Origin: Endotrypanum monterogeii
Lineage: Eukaryota > Euglenozoa > Kinetoplastea > Trypanosomatida > Trypanosomatidae
Direction of reading: 5' to 3'
Assembly: GCA_000333855.2 (NCBI GenBank)
Contig: CM007319.1
Coordinates: 1,462,694 to 1,526,693 of the forward strand
DNA: 64,000 nucleotides
The notes beneath the pieces were generated by a model. It was not told the DNA's origin. It did no database searches and saw nothing but the letters and a program-made list of their open reading frames with translations. The position numbers were made by a program, and so were the translations under genes. This document shows, one piece after another, positions 39,664 through 49,230 of the stretch (position 1 is the stretch's first letter; each line of letters starts with the position of its first letter).

Positions 39664-42600
39664 ATGAGTTTGTTCACGCAGCGTGGTCGCATCGAGGTTT
39701 CTTCTGGCGACAGTGAGCTAGACTCGAGCGTCCCCAGCATCACTGACTCCGCCGATGAGCTCATCGAGGAGTTGGCTCATCTGACCTTGGCTGGGCACTA
39801 CGGTGGCAGACCACGTAATTACGAAACTAGTCAGCTTCTCCAGGGTCGGGGTATCACTCGTCGTTCATGGGAGCTGCCAAGGCCACAGCCGACAACAAGC
39901 TCGTTGGGGAGGTCCACATCCGAGCCTCGCGTCTCTCCCCCCGATGGCCCGCTCTCCGAATCGCGTCCGCTGTCGACGACACACGGCGAACAGCGCGTTC
40001 ATCAATCTGTACTCAGTGACAAGGACGAGCTCGAAGGTGATGCGCTTGCGCTCGAGAGGATGTATCGCCACCTGGCTCGCGAGTACGCGGCAGGTAAAGG
40101 CAGTTTTGGACACACAAAAAAGGCCGGTGGGGGCATCAGGGGTGGTGGAGACGTAGTTGAGTGCCGCAGTGTGGGATCTTCTGGCCTCGCCACCGTCCCG
40201 GCGAACCGAAATCCGCGCCGTAAACCAGACGAGACTGCTCGACTTCGACTTCTGGAGCCCACCAAGGCTCAATTGGCGAGGCGGGTGGAGAGGTATGAAA
40301 AGCGAAAGGAGCGCGAGGAGCACGCGCGACGGCACCCAAAGCGCCCACGGGTGCCCGCAGCGGCTGTCAAAAGGGGGACGCGCCTCTTTCTGCAGGCCCA
40401 CGTGAAGGAAAAACATCTCAAAGAGGCACAGGCCAAACAGGATATCCAGAAGGCCCTCGAGGAGAAGAAGGAGTGCACCTTTCGCCCTTCTGTATCGAAG
40501 TACGCCGCACGGCTTGTGGGGGCCGGGGGATACTATCCTTTGGAGGAACGGTTTGCAGATCGGGCCGCGGTCGACGAAAGGCACCTGCGACTGCGACTTC
40601 AACGGGCAGTGGAAATGGAGAGGGAGTGCACATTCCAGCCTGTCCTCTCTCCTGGAACTGAAGAGTTTATGTCGAAGCTGCGCCGCCGTCGCGAGCACCG
40701 TCATCGTGGTCGCTCCTCTGACATCTTAGAGGCGGGCGAGGAAGCAAAAGGCGTCGGTGGGGGTCACCGAGCGCCTCCACGACACGAACCGTTTGAGCCC
40801 GGCGAGAGACTTTACCGAGATGGTGGTGAGCATCTCTTGCGTCAGCAGGTACGCCGGCAACGCGCAGCAGCGAGAGACCGGCGGAACGTCGTCGGTGGTG
40901 GAATACGGCTTTCTCATACCGGCGCGCAGCACCTCGCCGACCGCTTCGCAGCTTGGGCGGCTGTGTGTGCAGCGAATCGAGAGGAGCTTCGAAATGCTTT
41001 GGAGCAACAGATGCGCGGAACACAACAATCTGCCACCAAGCAGGAGCTGAGAAATGGCGGAACATATGGCTTTGCACGGAGCACGTCCTCATCGAACTTT
41101 AAGGGCTGTGAAACTACACAGCGCGTCGCGCTGCCCGCGCGGACGGGCAGTGCCAGCACAACACTCTCGAGGACCTGCTCTTCAGCACCGACGCTTCTTA
41201 ATGGTGAAAACATATTCACCTATTCCTCGGCCTCCCCCAAAGCTTTCCCTATTACAGGCACCACAGCGACAGCATACCCATCCTCGAATAAAGCTTCCTC
41301 TGTAGGGAATCCGTCAGCGTCTGACTGCGTGGCACCGGCGACTACTGTGCTCTGCAGGCGTGCGTCTTCTTCAGCCCCCGTCACGAGTAATAACATGGAC
41401 GTGTCAGTGCGTAAGGAGGATTTGCGTATCCGCCTTGGTGCGCTTTTTTACAAGTACGCTGTTTCCCCTACCGCCTCTGCCGTCTGCCTAGCGCAGGTTA
41501 GGCAACAAGTCCGCTGTTACTACCCAGAGGACTGTAGCATCGTCGCTGCGCTCGGGTCTCTTTTTTTAGACGAGCAGCAACCCATCACCAAAACAGAATT
41601 CATGGCGGCACTTGCAAAGCACGTTGCACAGCACGGGGTACAGCCTTGGTGTCTACCCCATCAAAATGGTCTGAGAAGCAGCGCGGGTGTACATTGGAGC
41701 CCGGCTGGTTTTGCCGCTGCCAATTCTACCGCTTCCACTCTCACAGATGTGACGAGCTCTAGTGTCTCGTCAGAGCTGATAAAAGACGGTCCGTATGTTT
41801 CGATCCCGTCGTGGAGGGCCACAGGGAAATCTAACAGTGCGCAATGCTTTCGGGAGGGAGTCGACTTCTCGACGGTCACACCGATAGCGGATTTGATTTG
41901 TGAAGGCAGAGGTGAGGAAAAGCCGCTGCGAACACACATCTACTCGTTTTCTCGGCAGCGCCACCTCTCTGTGCCGACACTGGAACCCACTGCTCTCGCA
42001 CACGGTCACACCGCGAAGGCAAGTGCAGGGTCCTCTGAAGCAACGGTGACGCAAGGCATCGCATCTGAAAAACTGAGAATATCTTCTGCTGCTTCCCGTT
42101 CTGTGCCTCGCTCCAAGCATCCGTTCTCCAAGGAGGCGCAAAAAGCGTCTGTTGAGCTTTTGCAGGGAAGCGGGTGCCACGTTAAGCGGGTGCGCCGCGC
42201 CGCCGATCACGGGCGCACGGCTAGCGAAGCAACTCGAGAGGAAGGGGAGTGCACCTTTCGGCCTACGTTGACTCCTCACAGTGTTGTACTGAGTGATAAG
42301 GACCTGAAGCGGCGCCTGGCCTCGGCACAAGAGTTGCAGCAGCGACGGCAGAAGCTCCATTTGCTTCGATCTGCATTGTTGGTCGAGGGAAGCGGGGAAA
42401 GTGGCTCACCTGACTCTGCTCAGGTACCGAGCCGAGGACAAACAGGTAGAGCGCCTGTCTCTGTGCTCACACCACCACTGACGCCTTGTACAAGTGACTT
42501 TGCTGGGTCGCACTCCGGCGCGTCTCCGTCATCAGGCCTTAGTCCATCGGTTGAGATCTCGAGCTTATCTTGCAGCACGCCACGACGCGGTGTTGGGAGT

Positions 42601-42888
42601 GCGTCTTTGGAATCTGTTGCTGCGCCGTTGCCTCTTGATCAGAAATACCTCGCAGAAGGGGAGAATGTGGGTCTGGTCAAACGTAACCTGGGGAAGCTGG
42701 GAGGCAACGCAGCGTGCCGAGAACTCCCAACCCAGGCAGCACGCGTGGACATTTCAGATGTGGTCAATGATGGGGTACCGACGTTAGAGTGTGGCACCGG
42801 GGCGCCACAGACGGTCACCACCGTGTCGGCACCACGTTTACCTCGGAGGAAGGCTGCACGGGCTATCTTGTTCGCTGAGGAGGTGTAG
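39664..42888 (+). CDS. Large basic protein with repeated E-C-T-F-x-P motifs
   Basis: A 1074-residue, Arg/Ser-rich protein with no enzyme domain that I recognise. The motif E-C-T-F-[RQ]-P occurs three times, at about residues 270, 321 and 862, each time after a charged helix and followed by a short Ser/Pro segment. Similar motifs recur in cytoskeletal and flagellar proteins of trypanosomatids, so a structural role there is a reasonable guess. Two basic helical regions (about 205-300, 360-450) may be coiled coil. A folded-looking stretch lies at about 580-665. The rest is Ser/Thr-rich and probably disordered. The ATG at 39664 is the first in frame; the frame upstream of it opens with a non-ATG codon. 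Confidence 0.8.
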   Translation: MSLFTQRGRIEVSSGDSELDSSVPSITDSADELIEELAHLTLAGHYGGRPRNYETSQLLQGRGITRRSWELPRPQPTTSSLGRSTSEPRVSPPDGPLSESRPLSTTHGEQRVHQSVLSDKDELEGDALALERMYRHLAREYAAGKGSFGHTKKAGGGIRGGGDVVECRSVGSSGLATVPANRNPRRKPDETARLRLLEPTKAQLARRVERYEKRKEREEHARRHPKRPRVPAAAVKRGTRLFLQAHVKEKHLKEAQAKQDIQKALEEKKECTFRPSVSKYAARLVGAGGYYPLEERFADRAAVDERHLRLRLQRAVEMERECTFQPVLSPGTEEFMSKLRRRREHRHRGRSSDILEAGEEAKGVGGGHRAPPRHEPFEPGERLYRDGGEHLLRQQVRRQRAAARDRRNVVGGGIRLSHTGAQHLADRFAAWAAVCAANREELRNALEQQMRGTQQSATKQELRNGGTYGFARSTSSSNFKGCETTQRVALPARTGSASTTLSRTCSSAPTLLNGENIFTYSSASPKAFPITGTTATAYPSSNKASSVGNPSASDCVAPATTVLCRRASSSAPVTSNNMDVSVRKEDLRIRLGALFYKYAVSPTASAVCLAQVRQQVRCYYPEDCSIVAALGSLFLDEQQPITKTEFMAALAKHVAQHGVQPWCLPHQNGLRSSAGVHWSPAGFAAANSTASTLTDVTSSSVSSELIKDGPYVSIPSWRATGKSNSAQCFREGVDFSTVTPIADLICEGRGEEKPLRTHIYSFSRQRHLSVPTLEPTALAHGHTAKASAGSSEATVTQGIASEKLRISSAASRSVPRSKHPFSKEAQKASVELLQGSGCHVKRVRRAADHGRTASEATREEGECTFRPTLTPHSVVLSDKDLKRRLASAQELQQRRQKLHLLRSALLVEGSGESGSPDSAQVPSRGQTGRAPVSVLTPPLTPCTSDFAGSHSGASPSSGLSPSVEISSLSCSTPRRGVGSASLESVAAPLPLDQKYLAEGENVGLVKRNLGKLGGNAACRELPTQAARVDISDVVNDGVPTLECGTGAPQTVTTVSAPRLPRRKAARAILFAEEV

Positions 42889-43245
42889 CTAGCATCGCGG
42901 CACTCTATGAAGTCATTTGGGTTGTGCCAACTGAGAGAGATCTCGTGCGGCGAGATTGTCGTGCTCTGTCGCTGTTTTTTTTTCCCTCATGAGACGCTTC
43001 GTCTGCCGCCGCGTGTCTACTCAACCCCCATTTTGTGAGGTTTTCATTCCCTCAAATGCTAGAGACGCTCACTCCAGTATCATTGATGAAGCTGCGCAGC
43101 GCGTTTGGGGTGAGTGGAGGGTGGACTAGGTGCCGCGGATCAGAGGACCCTGGAATTGTAGAAGGGGCCGTCCCGCTGAACGATGCAGCAGTGTAAAGTC
43201 TTTTTCTGTTCAGCCGGAATTTGCTCGAACACACAAACACACGCG

Positions 43246-43247
<2 letters not shown>

Positions 43248-43280
<33 letters not shown>
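43248..43280. repeat. (CA)n microsatellite
   Basis: A pure CA array of about 33 bp on the + strand, about 360 bp after the preceding stop codon. Confidence 0.9.
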
Positions 43281-43284
<4 letters not shown>

Positions 43285-44059
43285 AAGCGTTGATCCCCTA
43301 GTGTCTGGGTGGGGCTGACGTGGTTTCTGCTTCTCATACATATATCTTGTTCTTCGGCTTTTTCATTGTTGATTCCCTTTACTGATTAGAGGCAGGTTCG
43401 TGCTGTTCTTCAACTCCTACAGATCTACAAATCCACGCACACACACACACACACACGAAACACCGCTGAGGGTGTAGGATGCAATGCACTCTGTTGTGGA
43501 TCCAGGCGGGCGGGGGCGGTGTGAGAGGCCAGATACCTCTCGGGGGGAGGCTCTCTTCCGTATTCTTTGCTGTATAAAAACGCTTCAAAAGACTGATCGC
43601 GATACGCTCTGGACTCCGAGACGGGGTAGCATCTAGGGTACCTCAAGCCGACAGGTTAACGCTTACGTTCACCAGTACATCCCGAAGGGCGGGGGTGTTT
43701 GAGCTGATTCCATGCGAATGCCCTTCATACGCTTCTCTAGTTGCTCCTTTGAAATACTAGGTGTGTCGGTGTGGGTGTGGTGGTCGTATGGGCGCAGTTG
43801 CAGGGTGTGGTCACCCCTCGTGTTACATCTTCACACTTTCTACTTCTTTCTTTTTGCGCATTATTCACCTCTTACTTCAACTGTTTGCACTTGATCAATT
43901 ATGACGCACGACATCGTCCTTTCGATCTGAATGCGTGCACGTTTGCCTACGTGCGCCGCACATCCCCTACACACATGCATGCATACGGTGCGATGGTGGT
44001 GAGGAAGGAAATCATTAACGCACCCAGGAGGGCTTAAGCTGACTTAATACGCACCCGGG

Positions 44060-44089
44060 TGTTTTTTTTCTTTCCTCTTTTCCCCAAAG
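44060..44089 (+). promoter_or_regulatory. Trans-splice acceptor for SF3B5
   Basis: A 25-nt pyrimidine tract ends in CCCCAAAG. The AG at 44088-44089 is only 31 nt before the ATG at 44121 and is the first after the tract. It supports the short gene as real. Confidence 0.6.
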
Positions 44090-44120
44090 CGTTGGGCGAC
44101 ATAACTTAGACCATTTCGCG

Positions 44121-44375
44121 ATGGGTGATCCATTTGTGCGACCGGGGCTGGAGTATGCGCCCCACGTGGAGCAGGTGCTGCTGAAGCACGAGGGTACCAT
44201 GAGCTTGGGAACATCCAAGGACGACTGGATGCGGTATCAGCACCGCGACACACTTGCCACCATTGCGGTTCACCGTGACCAGCTGGAGTATCTATGCATC
44301 GCAGAGAACCTTCCACCTGCCAAGATGGAGAGGATTTTGCTGGAGCGTATGGTGAACCCAATCGCAAAGCGCTGA
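44121..44375 (+). CDS. SF3B5: Splicing factor 3B subunit 5 (SF3b10)
   Basis: An 84-residue protein matching SF3B5/SF3b10/Ysf3 over its whole length. It shows the central Y-Q-H-R-D-T motif, the following helix, then I-A-E-N and the closing helix with R-I-L-L-E-R-M-V-N-P. SF3B5 is a small, highly conserved subunit of the U2 snRNP SF3b complex that contacts SF3B1 and SF3B3. In trypanosomatids it would serve trans-splicing and the few cis-spliced introns. The family is usually about 85 residues, so this is complete. A good pyrimidine tract and AG lie directly upstream. Confidence 0.92.
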   Translation: MGDPFVRPGLEYAPHVEQVLLKHEGTMSLGTSKDDWMRYQHRDTLATIAVHRDQLEYLCIAENLPPAKMERILLERMVNPIAKR

Positions 44376-46118
44376 CGTCATATCGATCAACGGGACGGTC
44401 TTGTTTTGAGGCTTCAGCGCTGCTTCGTGGCGCCGACAATGTGTGCCCCTCCCCGAGAACTGAATCACCGCTGGCTGGATTTTTTGCGCTGCTCTCCCCG
44501 CGAATGACCCAACAAGCTGGCAATATGACAGTGGGTGTGAAGTTCAAGCTTGATGGGTTTCTCCAGCTGATTCGATTTTTTAAAATGCTGTCTCGTTCTT
44601 CTCTCTTCTTATGCATATGCGCATTTTTCCATAATCATATTCACTGAGATTCAGACATACACGAGAACCCGACCTATCGCTGCTGCAAGACATCTGCACT
44701 GTGGTCCTCCAGGACAAACAGTGGCCGGCCATCGGACTCGACCACACACTCAGCAAACTCTTCTTCCATAAACCACCTTACCCCATCACACACGTGATAC
44801 ACGAAAGTTCTGGCACGGACGCGGGTATGCTGAAGAGTGTGGCCTTGGTGCGCCGGGACCGGGAGCCTGGATGAGAAAGCGAACAGCGTGGTTCTCTTGT
44901 GCCGGTGACAGTAGAAGGGAGTTCTTGAATCATTTCGCGTTGGTCAAAGGCAGAGGTCGGACAGCCTCGCGCCGCGGCCACCTTCTCAGAGCCCATAGTA
45001 TGCTTGGTGTTCCGTCGCCCTTTCTTAGTCGCCATAGACTCTGCGCTCCACGATAGTGTATGTTCTTTTCTCGACGGGGGTACGGAGGGCTCAGTGGTGT
45101 GGCTAGGGCTGCTGTCGTTGTGTTTCTGACAAGCGTGCATCCGCGCCGTCTACCCACTCCGATGCGACATGTTGCGCACATACCTGCTTTGGACTTCTCA
45201 GCGTGAGTCACCTCCGGCTTCAGGAATTCAAACCTAAGAAAAGTGCCTGTGCTCAGCTGGATGAAGACGGTGGTGATGATCCCCACTCGTGGTATCGCGT
45301 GGCGGTATTCACCCTGCAGGACGGAGCATGCAGCACCTGCTTCCCCGCTATCGCCCACCCCACAGCTGCCGCCCGCGGTGCCAAGCACCCACGACGTTGG
45401 GAGGTCCGGTGTGACTCATGGCCACCAGCGCAGGTAGCCATGCCCCAGATGGACCTGCGTTGGGGCGGCTTGCCACAGTGAACACGCTTGCATCACTCAC
45501 ATGGCGGGCCAGGTGTCTGAACGGCTTGCGGGCATTGCACATGGGCACTACTGCCTACTGGTGAGATGAGGGTGGTCTGCGCCGCCTGAGGGATGCCCTA
45601 GGCGATCACGGGTGTAGGCGGGTGTGCTTGTGTGGCGACCTGCACGGCGATGACGGGCAGAGGCCGTGCTTCGCTGATCGACTGGCTGTGTTTTTTTGTT
45701 TTTCACCCGATTCTCTTGTCCTCCCCCCGCCTCTTGAAGTGCTGCTGCGCGCCTCCGGATGTGATGTGAAAGGGATTTAGGTAAAGTGCCGCATTGAACT
45801 GACAAAGTATATGAATACATGAGGGGGAAAGATTAAATCTCTCTATATATGAATCCCGATGGTTCTACTGGCTCATAATACTGAGGCAGCTCGCACTGCA
45901 TGCTGGTAGTGCGGCGATGTTGCTTCTCTCATAATCATCTCTGAGTCACTTGACTCGTTTGTGTGCCTACCTTCACGCAGCCCCTATTTTCGATACCCTT
46001 GTCATCTCTCTGTTTCCCGGCGTTTCTCCTGGTGATGAGCACACGTACAGGATGTTATACACATAGTGGCAGGTAGTGCTGTGGTCCACAAATCGGTGTA
46101 TGTGTGCGCGCGGCTGTC
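44376..46118. other. Spacer after SF3B5, with a distinct GC-rich block
   Basis: No protein-like ORF, although several frames stay open because the region is GC-rich. From about 44650 to 45790 it lacks the poly-T runs and microsatellites seen in every other spacer. A degenerate retroposon of the SIDER type, common in Leishmania 3' UTRs, is possible but was not proven. The last 300 bp return to pyrimidine-rich sequence, with possible acceptor AGs near 45979 and 46038. Confidence 0.55.
44650..45790. mobile_element. Possible degenerate retroposon (SIDER-like) in the SF3B5 3' UTR
   Basis: A block of about 1.1 kb with composition unlike the neighbouring spacers: balanced, GC-rich, without long homopolymers, and with no real ORF. 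Leishmania 3' UTRs often carry ~550-bp SIDER elements of this character. No terminal signature or A-tail was identified, so this is inference from composition and place only. Confidence 0.3.
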
Positions 46119-47579
46119 ATGAGATCTGTGGGACGTTGCTGTGGCTGCTGCTTTGCCAGCAACGCGATAACATCAATTTCGAGCCGCACCAGCGCGCCGA
46201 GCTGTAGCGGAACATGCAGCGTGCCTCTAACACTCCGTCGGCTCCAGACCTATATACCCAACAAAGGATATCGCCAGCAGCCCACTGTTCCAGATCGCAT
46301 CAAGGATGCGATGGCTACTTTTGGAGTTGATGCCCGTAGCGTGAGCGCCGACGAAGACCCTCCATATATTCAAGAGAATCAGCGGCAGCGGATGATGCAA
46401 AATGTAATGTCGAGCTCGCAGAACCTGCGGAGCATGTCCAAAATGGATCGGCTGCGGTTGGCACTTGATCAGGTGCGCAACGAACCTTCCGGCCATGAAA
46501 AATGGAACGAGGTTTATCTTTTTCTGCGCACGACAGAGATGTGTACAGAGGTGGTGGCGAATGCTTCAGATGTTTTTCCCATGGGCAAGAAGCTCTGGAT
46601 CGAGATGGAGCTGTGTGAGGAGAAGCGGGTACCTGTTGTGATGGCACTGCCAAACGGGTTGCCGGTGCTTCCGATCTTCACAATGGAGGAGTACATGGAT
46701 TCGTACTTCTCGCGGACCGACGTGTACGACTCCTGTTGGTTTCCTGTGCCGCGTGGCGGGACGCAGTGGGAGGAGTTCTGCAAGCTTTCTTTTCCTGTGT
46801 GTGTCACCGGCAACATTCAGCACTTCAGCGCCTTGGCGACGGTAGCTCTCGGTAGCCACCAGCTGGGCATCCTCGTGAATCCGGGCATGCGCTCCAGCAA
46901 GTTCATAACGTACCCTGAAATGGTGACTTTATCACGGCTGCTGTCTCAGCCGAGTAAACACCGTCGATTGACTCTGACGCATGTGCCCGACACGGGCGGC
47001 GGTGGCAGCAGCACCAGTGACGCCGCTGGAGAAACGGAGCTCTTCGACAAGAGTTTGATGACGACTTTCGATACTACAAAGTTGCCTCTGAAGCGCCTCG
47101 AGCCACAGGACCTCGCCGCCTGCATGGCGCAGCGGCCAGGGATTCCACCCATCGCTCAGCTCGAGTTGCATTTGTTACTTCACACGTATCCAGAGATCGA
47201 CTCCATTTACATTCGTACTGTTGATCGGCCGCGATGGAGAAGGATGATGGGGGCCTCAGAGAAAATGACTCAAATCGACGTTGTCTGCGCCCCTCAGCGC
47301 AAACCGGAAAAGATTTTCTTTGATCGCTTGCAGCGTTGGAGTTTTATGAAGGAGTTCAACAGCGATGTTCATGTCGAACTAACGACTAAAGTCCCGCTGC
47401 AGGAGGAGGGCTCTACTGGTGCCTTCATGTGCGTCTACTCGAATGAGGTCGACGGCAAGCCGTTACGATCTATGTCCACCTTCAAGGGTCGCACTATGGC
47501 TGATCAGCTGGGTTTTAACGAGCCCATCACAGACGGCCAAGGCAACAAGCCCTACGAGCGCTACGTGAGTTATTTCTGA
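46119..47579 (+). CDS. Probable mitochondrial protein of unknown function
   Basis: A 486-residue protein. The first ~45 residues are rich in Arg, Ser, Cys and Ala with almost no acidic residues, as in a mitochondrial targeting sequence. The next part (about 50-120) is helical and charged. A central mixed region includes A-L-P-N-G-L-P-V-L-P-I-F-T (about 177-189) and L-G-I-L-V-N-P-G (about 249-256). That arrangement faintly resembles SseB-like domains, in which a readable value loop is followed by an L-N-P-G turn, but I would not assign the family on it. The C-terminal third is well ordered in appearance and ends Y-E-R-Y-V-S-Y-F. I do not recognise the protein. The ATG at 46119 is preferred to the upstream GTG and gives the targeting-like N-terminus. 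Confidence 0.85.
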   Translation: MRSVGRCCGCCFASNAITSISSRTSAPSCSGTCSVPLTLRRLQTYIPNKGYRQQPTVPDRIKDAMATFGVDARSVSADEDPPYIQENQRQRMMQNVMSSSQNLRSMSKMDRLRLALDQVRNEPSGHEKWNEVYLFLRTTEMCTEVVANASDVFPMGKKLWIEMELCEEKRVPVVMALPNGLPVLPIFTMEEYMDSYFSRTDVYDSCWFPVPRGGTQWEEFCKLSFPVCVTGNIQHFSALATVALGSHQLGILVNPGMRSSKFITYPEMVTLSRLLSQPSKHRRLTLTHVPDTGGGGSSTSDAAGETELFDKSLMTTFDTTKLPLKRLEPQDLAACMAQRPGIPPIAQLELHLLLHTYPEIDSIYIRTVDRPRWRRMMGASEKMTQIDVVCAPQRKPEKIFFDRLQRWSFMKEFNSDVHVELTTKVPLQEEGSTGAFMCVYSNEVDGKPLRSMSTFKGRTMADQLGFNEPITDGQGNKPYERYVSYF

Positions 47580-47705
47580 GAGATGGGCAAACTGGGCGGG
47601 ACACACAAAAAAAAACGCGACGAATACCTGCAGAGGACTTGCAGCCGAACAGGGGAAGCCTCGTCATGCTTTCTTCTACGCACAAATTTATATGCATACG
47701 TACAT

Positions 47706-47708
<3 letters not shown>

Positions 47709-47739
<31 letters not shown>
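47709..47739. repeat. (GT)n microsatellite
   Basis: A pure GT array about 130 bp after the stop codon of the mitochondrial protein gene. Confidence 0.9.
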
Positions 47740-47742
<3 letters not shown>

Positions 47743-48522
47743 CACCTACAGATTTCAGTTATTCGCAATAGGCGGGAACGCTACACGTGTGGAGACGAAA
47801 CATCGGCAATGGGAGCTGTGTGTGTATGGGGAGGGGGGGGGGAGTACGTCCTTCTTCTTCCTTTGCGGATTTTTTGTGACTGAAAAAGTTTTCACTTCCC
47901 CTTCGGTATGACGTGACTGCCCTGATTCATAGGACAAAGGCGGGAAAGGGGCATAAAGGCATGCCTTGATGACCCCCCTGAAACTCAACCACATTGTAGC
48001 AATGAAACCCCCCATATATATATATATATATGATGCAGCGTTGTGCCAGTGCCCTTTCTAAGAGGACATGTGCTCGCACGCAGAGACATCAGATGGTGGT
48101 GGTTTTATGAACACACAGAAGAGTTGTTGGACTCCTCATTTATCGTAAAGTGGTGTTTTTTTTTTATCCATTTCGGTGATCATGATCACTTTTACGAAAG
48201 CAAAACATCTGTGCTGCCAAGCATCTCCAAGATTACCATTTCTCGTTTTTAATGTGGCTGTTTTTTATGAGGTTGCGGTCATAACCACTTCGTGGGTCGC
48301 CGTCGAACTATCTCACCCTTCTGTGCCCCACACTTATGCCCTCGAAAATAATTAAAAAAAACGTATCAAAATTCCGCCTGCCTTATTGCATTCTTCACAT
48401 AACAATTTTTTTTTTCCACGCAGGGCTGTGCCACGCTACCTGAGTTTTTTTTTCCGCCTCTCGAACAATCAAGCAGAAACGGTTCACCATTCTCCCAAGG
48501 TCACTCCGCGGTATATTGGTGG

Positions 48523-48527
<5 letters not shown>

Positions 48528-48556
<29 letters not shown>
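48528..48556. repeat. (TA)n microsatellite
   Basis: A pure TA array directly before the pyrimidine tract of the HD-domain gene. Confidence 0.9.
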
Positions 48557-48561
<5 letters not shown>

Positions 48562-48607
48562 GTTTTTATTATTTTCTTTTACCTTCCTTTCCTGTGTTTC
48601 TCTTTAG
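48562..48607 (+). promoter_or_regulatory. Pyrimidine tract and AG abutting the HD-domain start codon
   Basis: A T/C-rich tract ends in CTTTAG at 48606-48607, only two bases before the ATG at 48610. No other AG lies between the tract's start and the ATG except the one in TATAGG at about 48559-48560. Confidence 0.5.
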
Positions 48608-48609
48608 TC

Positions 48610-49230
48610 ATGTCCTTGACGAAAGGATCCAAGGCGGCACAGGATGTGATTAGCTTTCTGCATACAATGGGACGCCTCAAAGAAACGGCTCGGCAAGGGT
48701 GGCTGGATACCGGCATTCCGAGTCCAGAGTCGATCAGTGACCACATGTACCGCATGTCTCTCATGTGCATGATGTGTCCGGACACCTCGCTGAATCGCGA
48801 CAGAATGATCAAGATGGCACTCTGTCACGATGTTGCGGAGAGTATTATTGGCGACATTTCCCCCGCCATGAAAATTCCGACAGATGTGAAGAGGCAACGG
48901 GAGTTGCAGGCGATTCGACAGCTGTGCACACTCGTGTCATCTTCGCCTAATACGACTTTCAGCGAGGAGATCGGTGATTTGTTTGGTGAGTACGAGGCAC
49001 AGGAGACCACGGAGTCGCATTTTGTGAAGGACATGGACCTTCTGGAGATGGTGGTGCAGGCGCACGGCTACGAGGCCATGCACCCTGGCAAAGACCTGAG
49101 CAGCTTCTTCAGGTCTGGTGCTGGTATCCGCCATCCATGGGCCCGCGCCATCTTCGAAACACTTCTTGACACGCGTCCTTATCTCGCACATGAAAAGGAG
49201 AAGCAAGCGGGGGAGAAATCGTGCGAATAG
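48610..49230 (+). CDS. HD-domain 5'-deoxynucleotidase-like protein (HDDC2/YfbR family)
   Basis: A 206-residue metal-dependent phosphohydrolase. It has the HD-domain ligands: H45 in S-D-H-M-Y-R-M, H73-D74 in C-H-D-V-A-E-S, and a later Asp in F-V-K-D-M-D-L-L-E-M. The layout L-K-x-x-x-R-x-G-W at residues about 23-31 before the first His, and I-G-D-I after the H-D pair, matches the HDDC2/YfbR family. Members hydrolyse deoxynucleoside monophosphates to deoxynucleosides and help to balance dNTP pools. The length is the usual one. The C-terminus ends in a charged tail. The ATG directly follows a candidate splice acceptor; if that site is used, the next ATG (residue 20) could be the real start, though it would cut into the conserved N-terminus. 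Confidence 0.9.
   Translation: MSLTKGSKAAQDVISFLHTMGRLKETARQGWLDTGIPSPESISDHMYRMSLMCMMCPDTSLNRDRMIKMALCHDVAESIIGDISPAMKIPTDVKRQRELQAIRQLCTLVSSSPNTTFSEEIGDLFGEYEAQETTESHFVKDMDLLEMVVQAHGYEAMHPGKDLSSFFRSGAGIRHPWARAIFETLLDTRPYLAHEKEKQAGEKSCE

Larger units (their letters stand above)
42889..44120. other. Spacer upstream of SF3B5
   Basis: No protein-like ORF. A CA array lies at 43248-43280 and a shorter one at about 43438-43456. The region from 43470 to 43650 is comparatively GC-rich with no recognised feature. Confidence 0.65.
47580..48609. other. Spacer upstream of the HD-domain gene
   Basis: No protein-like ORF. A GT array lies at 47709-47739 and TA arrays at 48014-48031 and 48528-48556. The right end is a pyrimidine tract running up to the start codon. 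Confidence 0.7.

Noticed and set aside
45203..45481. ORFs on both strands in the GC-rich block after SF3B5
   Set aside because: Open frames are expected in GC-rich non-coding DNA. Several compete on both strands and none looks like a protein.
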